Source: CBFDCQ01 sp965603355 (GTDB lineage Bacteria > Hydrogenedentota > CAZGCA01 > CBFDCQ01). Taken from it: DNA of 47,467 nucleotides. Position 1 is the first letter of the stretch. Each line of letters opens with the position of its first letter. The notes under the pieces are model-generated. The model did not search any database and was not told where the DNA came from. It saw only the letters and a program-made list of their open reading frames with translations. The translations under genes were made by a program, and so were the position numbers. Below are positions 1 through 6,419 of this stretch, in pieces. Location of the stretch: NCBI GenBank assembly GCA_965603355.1, contig CBFDCQ010000018.1, positions 1 through 47,467 of the forward strand, given 5' to 3'.

Positions 1-174
1 ACTCAGCGCAGAAGACCGTAAACGGGAGATGAGACGGACCGACGGCGCGTAACGCGTGACGACAATACTCCGGCTATTATAAGCGCTTTCGAAGGGAGGG
101 TCAATACGGCATTAACCCGAGGACACCGGCGTGGCGATTGCCCCGACGGAAATGGGTCGGCGTGCGCCTCGTAA
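1..174. other. Left-edge non-coding stretch
   Basis: No open frame, RNA gene or clear hairpin is visible here. It lies downstream of the first minus-strand gene, so it could hold that gene's terminator, but I see no stem followed by a T-run. Confidence 0.4.
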
Positions 175-795
175 TTAGTATTCTGGCAGGGGGGGCAGCT
201 TCGCTAACCTTGGAACTTGTTCAAGGTGCGCCAAGAACGCCTGATTAATTTCTTTCGTAATTCTTTCTTCGGCCCTCACGGATAAAACGGTCTTGGCACC
301 AAGTACATTGGCATAATCAAGAACGACACCAATTGCCTCGATGTGCGAGATGGTTGCTGGGGCCGCCAAGAGGAGCGCCTGATTGCCGACAGACCAAATG
401 CCACCGCATTGAGGTTCTATCTTGACGAAACCGCGTTCATCTTCTACGAAGGGACGTTTGCGCCGGACAGAGGTCTCATGCCGCTCCTTCAGGTCCGCCG
501 GAGGGGCAATTACGTCGCCCGTGGGGCCCGAGTAATTGAGCGACAGTGATTTTTCAGGATCTCTCTCAAATAACTGGACTTTTCTCACGGTTACTGGAAC
601 ATTCGATGTGTTGCGGACGGTTATGCCAAAGCCATCTATATCCGTGGAGGTCCCTGGATTCTCAAACACTTTCTTTAGCGAACGCCGGATTGCGCGATGC
701 CTTATCAGGTTCGCGCCGTACAGGATGCCGGCCCATACTACTGCGGTGACGATTCCAGCAATGACGGACTCTGTAATATCGGACCACTTCATCAT
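175..795 (-). CDS. Small membrane-anchored protein of unknown function
   Basis: A 206-residue protein that I do not recognise. A single hydrophobic segment near residues 9-28 (IAGIVTAVVWAGILYGA) is followed by a basic stretch (RHRAIRRSLKK). The remainder looks soluble and beta-rich: it carries a segment reading ITVRNTSNVPVTVRKVQLF, which resembles an Ig-like or C2-like strand pair, and it ends in PPLPEY. An N-terminal anchor with a cytoplasmic or periplasmic beta domain is the simplest reading. I chose the ATG at 795 because GGAG lies 5 bases upstream; a TTG at 810 would add five residues but has no ribosome site. It is the last of six minus-strand accessory genes, each with its own leader, so it is probably an independent transcription unit. 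Function unknown. Confidence 0.6.
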   Translation of the reverse strand: MMKWSDITESVIAGIVTAVVWAGILYGANLIRHRAIRRSLKKVFENPGTSTDIDGFGITVRNTSNVPVTVRKVQLFERDPEKSLSLNYSGPTGDVIAPPADLKERHETSVRRKRPFVEDERGFVKIEPQCGGIWSVGNQALLLAAPATISHIEAIGVVLDYANVLGAKTVLSVRAEERITKEINQAFLAHLEQVPRLAKLPPLPEY

Positions 796-901
796 TTCTG
801 CTCCAACCAACTACGCAACTACGCTGTATATGCTCTCTGCCTCACCCTAGCCAATTCAGCTTGCTTTCCGTGTGGTGTCCACGCAATTCCCAAGCCGGTT
901 G

Positions 902-1921
902 TCAGTGATGACTGAATCTTCCCCGTAACTCTGTATCGGTTTCCTTGCGTTGTCGACCCCAATCGGTTTCCTCCTCAAAATACTTCCTCAGTTCCTTCAC
1001 ACGACGCGGATCGATGCTAATGACCTTTGCGTTCGGATCGATAGGCTTTCGAGAGGCCACCCGGTTGCCAAAGAGCTTGCTGAGAAAGATATTCTGCAGC
1101 TCAACGTTCAAGTCGTAAAGGTACGCGCCGAGGTCACCCCGCGCGTCCTTGTACCCAGAGACCGTCGTCTCGAGCTCTTTCAGTCGTTCATCATTAGGTT
1201 GAACATTGTTAACGGTTTGCACCGTTCCATCGTCACCAGCGACATCCACCGGCAGTATTATCAAGAGCAAGCTGTTTAGTGGCCAATATGTTTCCGTCAC
1301 GTCATGAATGGCGGCGTTGAGAGCGGTCTTGAAGATATCCAGATCCGGGCTCAGAATTTCGTATTTCTCGAAAAGGCGTATTAGATCTATTATGGAGTAG
1401 TTTGCTTCAAAATGGAGTTTGCCAAAATGAGCTGCACGCTCCTTGATTGGCGCGGGATTCACGCCAGATTGTAGCAACTGACGATACAGCGTCACGTTTG
1501 CAAGAATACGGGATGCATAGCTTGTTGCCGAAATCGTTTTCTGGCTTGCATCCTGCAGTGCAGGCGAGAACTCTTGATATACCTGTAGACGAAGCTGCTC
1601 TCTGAAGTTTTCCTTTTGGAGGGCCATCTCACTGCTATGCTGACGGCCTAATTGGTATACGATCATCAACGCCCCAACAACCACGGCAACAAGAGTTAAA
1701 AGATCCCCTATCCACCAAGGGCGCCCATTTGGATTGGCGCTGTCCTCCCCGGCGCGACTGATGTGCGGGGTCGGGACATCGGATGCCCCTTCCGTTGCTT
1801 CAGCGGTCTCACTAACAGTTACGTCCGCAGCTATCGCTAAAGACGAGGCAAGAAGAAGCAACAGAAGAACAACGACGGCTGCTCGCTCGAGTGAAATAGG
1901 GCACACGCACCTATTTGCCAT
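902..1921 (-). CDS. Two-TM membrane protein, unknown function
   Basis: Hypothetical protein of about 339 residues. It begins with a signal-anchor-like run of valines and leucines (AAVVVLLLLLLASSLAIA), then a low-complexity acidic stretch. A second transmembrane helix (WWIGDLLTLVAVVVGALMI) follows, then a long helical C-terminal domain with many Gln, Lys, Leu and Glu residues ending in a charged tail (ETDTELRGRFSHH). I recognise no catalytic motif. The start is doubtful. The frame stays open to 1984, but everything upstream of the hydrophobic run lies inside a dispersed repeat that is duplicated at 3494-3668. I take the ATG at 1921, whose first ~10 codons still come from the repeat hairpin; a GTG at 1906 is an alternative. 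The protein may therefore have gained its present N-terminus from the repeat. Confidence 0.55.
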   Translation of the reverse strand: MANRCVCPISLERAAVVVLLLLLLASSLAIAADVTVSETAEATEGASDVPTPHISRAGEDSANPNGRPWWIGDLLTLVAVVVGALMIVYQLGRQHSSEMALQKENFREQLRLQVYQEFSPALQDASQKTISATSYASRILANVTLYRQLLQSGVNPAPIKERAAHFGKLHFEANYSIIDLIRLFEKYEILSPDLDIFKTALNAAIHDVTETYWPLNSLLLIILPVDVAGDDGTVQTVNNVQPNDERLKELETTVSGYKDARGDLGAYLYDLNVELQNIFLSKLFGNRVASRKPIDPNAKVISIDPRRVKELRKYFEEETDWGRQRKETDTELRGRFSHH

Positions 1922-2070
1922 GCCGATTATCCCCAGAGAAGAACATGCGTGACCCCTTTGTTCTTTCGCCCTCGCGACCCCCATAGCGCTATCATAGCGG
2001 TATGGACTAGCATTACCGGATAATCTTAACGTAAACTCCCTATCGAGTTAGAGAATGCACCTAAGAATAA
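1894..2070. repeat. Dispersed repeat, copy 1, with REP-like hairpin
   Basis: This copy opens with a perfect inverted repeat (AAATAGG at 1894-1900, CCTATTT at 1910-1916, 9-base loop). It continues through the landmarks CATGCCGATTA, AACATGCGTGACCC, TTGTTCTTTCGC, GCTATCATA and GCTATGGACT-like blocks. Copy 2 at 3494-3668 has the same blocks in the same order, at about four-fifths identity by eye. It covers the 5' end of the adjacent minus-strand gene. Confidence 0.8.
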
Positions 2071-2117
2071 GTCCCAGTTCCCCTCGGTGCTCTCAAAGAC
2101 ACCCCGGAGACACAGTA

Positions 2118-3467
2118 CTACGAATAGAGCAACTGGTCCAAACAACCAACAGTCCGCCGAAACGAGGTCTTCGCTAGGTCGGTGGAACTCGCGAACCGGA
2201 TTGAGAAGAACGACAAAAGCATGCCGAAGATTGTTTCACGGTGTTTCTCAAGTGTCGGCCTCTTCAAATGCGTGATGGCTTGCAGTAGTAGATTGATCGG
2301 AATCACGGCTTCAGCATCCGCAAGCAATTCAGGATTCTGGTTTAAGACAGCCAGCAAGAAGGATCGCTTTTCGTGAAGTGTCCTACCTTGGGCAAGCTCC
2401 GTTTTCAGTTCCTCCAAGCCGATCCCTTTCACCTTTGGCAGCTTGGCCTTGACTGCGCCGGAAGGCTTGATGACTTGAGACCCCCTGATGCGATTAATCA
2501 GTCTTCTGCGTATGGCTATGAAGCTTGTGTTTTCGGACTGCAGTAACTGGATAGCTTCGTCCTTGGTGAGCTTTGCCGCCGACATGAAGTAGAACAGTGG
2601 TATGTAATGGGAGGTCTGGTGGCAGGTTTCTCTCAAATAGGTGGCAGCATCAGAGGGATCAAGCTGCCTTTGAGCAAGAAATGCCGTCACCAGATCTCCG
2701 TAGTGTATGCCTCTGTGGACTATCCTTTCACTGGTCACCCCAGACATGGACCGGAGCTCACCAACTAACCGCAATGTCGGCGCGCCAGTTGCCTGAGAAA
2801 AAGAGCCCTCACGAACGAATTTGAGTTGGCGCAGTAGCTTCTCGTCAATCAGGAATGGCGTGCTCCCGCCAAACACTTTTCCCTGAATGGTGTCGATGAC
2901 TGCGACATTCAGCGGGCCTGTTCTGCTTATTGCCTTAAGATGCTGAATCCACGCACGCCGCTCTCGATTGAACCGGCACTCTAGGATCTTGCGAAGCTCC
3001 GCATACTTTATGGCGGTTGACTGCCCTCTGTATCGGTAGTAGACCACACCCTCTTTCAAATCCTTGCCAGCGTTCGCGGTGACAATAATGGGCTTCTCCA
3101 AAGACTTCTGAGTGTACACGAAGCCTAGTTCATACCCAAACGCCTTGATTGTACCCATCTCCCATTCAAGCTCGGGACTTAGATGATCATTCAGGAATCC
3201 AGAGACCCTCGCAGGATCGACACTCTCGAAGTTGTCTTTGTTGAGCCCCGCTAGTTCGTGTGGTTGGGGCTTCACGCCGAACACGATGTAACCACCTTCA
3301 TTGTTTGCGAATGCAGCCATCGTCCTGGCATACGCCGCTGTGCTGCCCAGGCTGAAACTCCGCTTAAACTCGAGCGAAGAGCTTTCACGGTTGGACAGGA
3401 TGTTCTTCTTCCCGGAGCGCAGCCGCAGACGCCGCTTCAGGTTTGCGCCGACATCTTCCTGTCGCAT
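2118..3467 (-). CDS. AlbA_2 (Schlafen-like) DNA-binding domain protein
   Basis: A protein of 449 residues. Residues ~28-140 match the AlbA_2/Schlafen-type domain, with the family hallmarks SLEFKRSFSLGS (the EFK element) and AAFANNEGGYIVFGVK (the AFAN...GG.I.FGV element). In known proteins this domain binds nucleic acid or resembles an RNase fold, and it is frequent in phage-defence and stress loci. The remaining ~300 residues are mostly helical and end in a weakly hydrophobic segment (IFGMLLSFFSI). I cannot assign them, and I see neither a typical HATPase_c domain nor a winged-helix tail. The start ATG at 3467 has GGGAG about 10 bases upstream. Its leader is the second copy of the 175-bp repeat. 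The role is probably regulatory or defensive; this is family-level inference only. Confidence 0.75.
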   Translation of the reverse strand: MRQEDVGANLKRRLRLRSGKKNILSNRESSSLEFKRSFSLGSTAAYARTMAAFANNEGGYIVFGVKPQPHELAGLNKDNFESVDPARVSGFLNDHLSPELEWEMGTIKAFGYELGFVYTQKSLEKPIIVTANAGKDLKEGVVYYRYRGQSTAIKYAELRKILECRFNRERRAWIQHLKAISRTGPLNVAVIDTIQGKVFGGSTPFLIDEKLLRQLKFVREGSFSQATGAPTLRLVGELRSMSGVTSERIVHRGIHYGDLVTAFLAQRQLDPSDAATYLRETCHQTSHYIPLFYFMSAAKLTKDEAIQLLQSENTSFIAIRRRLINRIRGSQVIKPSGAVKAKLPKVKGIGLEELKTELAQGRTLHEKRSFLLAVLNQNPELLADAEAVIPINLLLQAITHLKRPTLEKHRETIFGMLLSFFSIRFASSTDLAKTSFRRTVGCLDQLLYS

Positions 3468-3493
3468 CTGGTTCTCTCCCTACTAATCGAATA

Positions 3494-3668
3494 TGGGAAA
3501 TAAGCGACAGGCACCCATTTCCCATGCCGATTAACCCCGGAGAACATGCGTGACCCTCATTGTTCTTTCGCTCACACTATCCCTATGGTGCTATCATAAC
3601 GCTATGGACTTCCATCACGCTACAATCTCAACGTGAACTCGCTATCTAGTCAGAAGATGCATCCCCCA
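3494..3668. repeat. Dispersed repeat, copy 2
   Basis: Partner of the repeat at 1894-2070. It opens with a perfect 9-base inverted repeat, ATGGGAAAT (3494-3502) with ATTTCCCAT (3517-3525), enclosing the GACAGGCACC core. The same ordered blocks as copy 1 follow. Like copy 1 it sits immediately upstream of a minus-strand gene. Confidence 0.8.
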
Positions 3669-3692
3669 AATAGCTGCGTGTCCCCTATTTGG
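3666..3692. repeat. REP-like hairpin
   Basis: Perfect 8-base inverted repeat CCAAATAG / CTATTTGG around the loop CTGCGTGTCCC. The loop and stem are a variant of the AAATAGG-TGCCTGTCC-CCTATTT theme found near 1894, 3494, 5445, 5985 and 21187. It lies downstream of the gene ending at 3756. Confidence 0.65.
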
Positions 3693-3755
3693 TTCGTGAC
3701 TCGTACTGCGCGCTACAAGACGTCAAAAAACGCTTGCCAATAGTGTCGATTTATG

Positions 3756-4301
3756 TTAGCGCTGTACAGCCTGTACAACTGAATAGACTAAGAACGCCAA
3801 CCACGCTGCGCCAAGACCTATCGGCAGAGTTCGCATTAGGCCAAACGCCCTCCTGAGCCAAACTGGCTCCAAACGAGCTGGCGAGAATTCTTGCGGCCTG
3901 GAGGGGTAGTTCAGATCCGTGAAGACTACCGGCTCGCCGTAATGGAACACCAACTGCTCGTTGTGGAATGTGCCTTTCCAGCCCATTTCAGCTTCAATTT
4001 GTCTAGCCCTATATGCTCGCAGGTCGTGGTGCATCTCCGCTGAGAGGAGCACCCCCCGCCAGCAATAGCACGTCGCGATCCCAAGCACAGCTAGAATAAC
4101 GTGCACGGGTGCAACTACCGCGCCGAATTTGGCGGCCGCGGCCAGCGCACCGTTGAGCAGGATGAAGATCTCCGCTGCCCGCAACATGAAGTTATCTTCA
4201 TGCATATACAGATTGATCATGAGCTCATACTCTTTCAGAGCTTCCTGACTGCGCTTGCTCCTGCCCGCGTGCTCCTGCTGCTTATGATCTACAACTCCCA
4301 T
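3756..4301 (-). CDS. Small multi-pass membrane protein, unknown
   Basis: A 181-residue protein with a hydrophilic N-terminus rich in Lys, Arg and Glu (QEHAGRSKRSQEALKEYE). Two neighbouring hydrophobic segments follow near residues 42-85 (EIFILLNGALAAAA and PVHVILAVLGIATCYCW). A ~60-residue soluble loop contains RQIEAEMGWKGTFH, and a last transmembrane helix lies near residue 158 (LGAAWLAFLVYSVVQAV). The arrangement is that of small RipA/DUF-type membrane proteins found beside defence or mobile genes, but I cannot name the family. The start ATG at 4301 is preceded by GAGGTGAG at usable spacing. It is flanked by the AlbA_2 protein gene and the RAMA-nuclease gene, all on the same strand with ~90-290 base gaps. 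Confidence 0.6.
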   Translation of the reverse strand: MGVVDHKQQEHAGRSKRSQEALKEYELMINLYMHEDNFMLRAAEIFILLNGALAAAAKFGAVVAPVHVILAVLGIATCYCWRGVLLSAEMHHDLRAYRARQIEAEMGWKGTFHNEQLVFHYGEPVVFTDLNYPSRPQEFSPARLEPVWLRRAFGLMRTLPIGLGAAWLAFLVYSVVQAVQR

Positions 4302-4391
4302 GACAACTCACCTCACTTTCCGCCCCCTGCCACGCCGTGCCTGGGCAACTCCTACGGTGCCCGTCGTCTGCAAGCGGGGGCTATCTCCCGA

Positions 4392-5423
4392 CTACTTATC
4401 CCGTAAGCTTCCCAGAGGCCTTATTGCGCCCTCCGAATCCTTGAGATTCCAGAAATCCCATCCGTTAGGGGCATGTATGCCGTGCTTCGCGGTAACCGCA
4501 CCGCCGGCTGCCGACGGTGTCTTGTAGCTCGTGCCCTCAAACAGAATCGTTCCCTCCGCCTGCACGGTCGCTTCGTATGTCGTTCCCCTGTATTCCGCAA
4601 AGAGCTTGGTATCTGGCTCAAGAAGGTTGGCATCTATCAGATCCGATAGTCTGCATCGCGCACCGGAAGGCCCTTGCTTCTTAGGCGTTTTCCCTTTTTC
4701 GGTCTCCGGCAAAGATACACGCACGTCGTCAAGTATCCCCGCAGCGCTCTCGTTGAGCATCTTCCGGAGCGCTGTTACGATACGATCCGCTGCAACTGAT
4801 ACTCCTGTGTCTCTCTTCAGAACTCGACGCAAGGCGCTCATCGAGCCGTCAGAAAGAATGGCTTTGAGCAGGCTCTCCGGCGCAAGAACTTCTGCTATCT
4901 CCCAGAGAGTATCAAGGATCCCGCGCTTCAGTTTCCTGAGGCTGATCAGGTCAAACTTCTTCGCAAGTACTTCGACATCGTCCTGAAGTAGGTTCCATTG
5001 CTCGACCAACTTTGTCACGGGCGGCTGCCCGAACTCCACGTGGTACAACCGCCACTGCCGTCCATTCGTAACAAGAACCCACTCACACCCCGCGTCTATT
5101 GCATAACGGGAAGCCTGCTTCACGTGCTTGGGCGCTAGGTCTACACTAACTCGTTTCAGTTCGACCATTATCAAAGGTCGCACCTCTTCGCCCGGCTCCA
5201 TCTGGATCGCAAAGTCGACGTGTTCCGTATCGCCTGCGCCGCGAACGGCTCGCTCGCGAGACAAGTGGGTCAGGACATCGTAACCCATGACACGCTCGAA
5301 GATACGTTCCACTCTCCGACGCGTTTCTGCTTCATTTGCCTCTCTTCGCTTGATATCAGCGATTAGGGTCCGCGAATCCAGAATGGCCCGCTTACGATCT
5401 TTGCCTAGCTTGGATTTCGCCAT
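4392..5423 (-). CDS. HsdR_N-like nuclease fused to RAMA domain
   Basis: A 343-residue protein with two recognisable ends. Residues ~30-145 resemble the N-terminal nuclease domain of type I restriction HsdR subunits: D70 in HVDFAI, then E88 and K90 in MVELKR (the PD-(D/E)xK pair), and a Q-x3-Y element at KQASRYA. The middle (~150-250) is helical and unassigned. The C-terminus, residues ~258-332, matches a RAMA domain: SDLIDANLLEPDTKL, then AEYRGTTYEATV, FEGTSYKTPSAAG and NGWDFWNL. RAMA domains are predicted to recognise modified adenine in DNA. The combination suggests a stand-alone, modification-sensing restriction enzyme. The start ATG at 5423 has a strong GGGGGGAG site. No methylase or specificity subunit lies nearby. 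Domain calls are by eye and the function is inferred. Confidence 0.7.
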   Translation of the reverse strand: MAKSKLGKDRKRAILDSRTLIADIKRREANEAETRRRVERIFERVMGYDVLTHLSRERAVRGAGDTEHVDFAIQMEPGEEVRPLIMVELKRVSVDLAPKHVKQASRYAIDAGCEWVLVTNGRQWRLYHVEFGQPPVTKLVEQWNLLQDDVEVLAKKFDLISLRKLKRGILDTLWEIAEVLAPESLLKAILSDGSMSALRRVLKRDTGVSVAADRIVTALRKMLNESAAGILDDVRVSLPETEKGKTPKKQGPSGARCRLSDLIDANLLEPDTKLFAEYRGTTYEATVQAEGTILFEGTSYKTPSAAGGAVTAKHGIHAPNGWDFWNLKDSEGAIRPLGSLRDK

Positions 5424-5444
5424 TTATACTCCCCCCTTCGAACA

Positions 5445-5464
5445 TAGCGGATAGGCACCTATTT
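5445..5464. repeat. REP-like half hairpin
   Basis: Contains GGATAGGCACCTATTT, another copy of the GACAGGCACCTATTT core seen at 1894, 3494, 5985 and 21187. It sits in the short gap between the lipoprotein gene and the RAMA-nuclease gene. Confidence 0.55.
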
Positions 5465-5467
5465 CTT

Positions 5468-5959
5468 CTACTTCTTGATCCCGTATTTTGTTCTGATTGA
5501 GCTAGCAACAAATTCTGCGTCCAAGACCAACCCATCAATCTCGGGCTTATCTTTGGAGCAAAGAATTGTATTAGTGACTCTCGGCTTGGAGGTGAGGTTG
5601 GTTTGCCCACCGTAGGTTGTGGTTGTTGCACTACCGTGAGCGTAAGAACCGGTGCTGTACGCACTCCCCGTCGTGTATGAAGTCGAGGGGGTCGTATGGG
5701 TACCCAGCTTGGAATACTTCTCTGAGTCGACAACGACGAAGTATCGAAAGCCATTTTCCAAGGTCAGTTCGGCCGAACGAAGAAGGCTGAAATCCGCCGC
5801 TCGTTCTCGACTGGTGGAAGCGTTCCCACTGAACGACACTTGAAATACGTCTTCACGAAGGCGCGTCTCAGAATACCCTCCTGTGAAGCTTTTCGCGTGG
5901 TACGTGGTAGCGCACCCTGACAAGGCAACCGCTACCATCACAATGGATGCTGCTCTCAT
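5468..5959 (-). CDS. Small lipoprotein, CC0125/CC1285-like
   Basis: A 163-residue predicted lipoprotein. A short basic start and hydrophobic core (MRAASIVMVAVALSGC) end in the canonical lipobox L-S-G-C, so the mature protein should begin at that cysteine and be lipid-anchored. The following text, GGYSETRL...VFQVSFSGNAST...ADFSLLRSAELTLENG...YFVVVDSE, matches the conserved pattern of the uncharacterised CC0125/CC1285 lipoprotein family. A Gly/Ser/Thr/Tyr-rich linker (SYTTGSAYSTGSYAHGS) precedes a C-terminal part containing CSKDKPEIDGLVLDAEFV. I use the ATG at 5959, which follows AGGAGG by 5 bases, rather than the GTG at 5962. The molecular role of the family is unknown; envelope location is well supported. 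Confidence 0.75.
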   Translation of the reverse strand: MRAASIVMVAVALSGCATTYHAKSFTGGYSETRLREDVFQVSFSGNASTSRERAADFSLLRSAELTLENGFRYFVVVDSEKYSKLGTHTTPSTSYTTGSAYSTGSYAHGSATTTTYGGQTNLTSKPRVTNTILCSKDKPEIDGLVLDAEFVASSIRTKYGIKK

Positions 5960-5984
5960 CACTGCCTCCTTTGACCTTGAAAAC

Positions 5985-6180
5985 AGCGGACAGGCACCTA
6001 TTTTGACCCCGATACGGCAGAGACCGTTCTGCGCACCCCCTTTCCCCTTTGGTTCAGGAGATCAGCGTGAACCGTCATACTGTTGACATGTAACGTTTTT
6101 CGGTGGATTTCTTGGTCCGAAGTCAGGCAGCCTCTAACGACATAGGACAGTATATACTAATAATGCGGATTTGTCAAGGC
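5985..6180. repeat. ~195-bp dispersed repeat, copy A
   Basis: Starts at the GGACAGGCACCTATTTT core. It runs through CCGATACGGCAGAGACCG, GGTTCAGGAGATCAGCGTGA, ACCGTCATA, TGTAACG, GACATAGGACAGTATAT and GATTTGTCAAGGC. The same landmarks in the same order occur at 21207-21405 (copy B) and, more diverged, at 42376-42568 (copy C). All three are intergenic. No protein or known RNA is recognisable in it. Confidence 0.8.
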
Positions 6181-6400
6181 CCCCTGGTTAGTTATCTCAC
6201 CACGAAGATCACGAAGGGCACGAAGACCCTCCACGAGTCAGCGAACATGTAGGGGAGGGTCTTGTACCCTCCCGCCGGGAGCCCACGAGGGGCTCCCCTA
6301 CATTGGCGGGCAAGATGCCCGCCCTACCTATCGTTGCGCCCTCCCCTTTGCCCCCTTTACGCCTCTGCCCCTCTGCGCCTCTGCGTTTTAGACGCGCGCC
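6181..6400. repeat. Composite intergenic repeats (CACGAAG, GTAGGGG, CTCTGCG types)
   Basis: Three common bacterial intergenic repeat modules follow copy A. The first is a CACCACGAAG / CACGAAGGGCACGAAG direct-repeat block (6199-6228). The second is a strongly palindromic module (6247-6328) with GTAGGGGAGGGTC, GGGAGCCC and GGGCTCCCCTAC. The third is a GCCTCTGCG/CCCTCTGCG block (~6357-6392). The same modules recur near 10035-10400, 21423-21670 and 41223-41275. This fills the ~460-base gap between the lipoprotein and CocE genes; no gene is seen. Confidence 0.75.
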
Positions 6401-6419
6401 AGTCTCCTGGCCGATAGCG

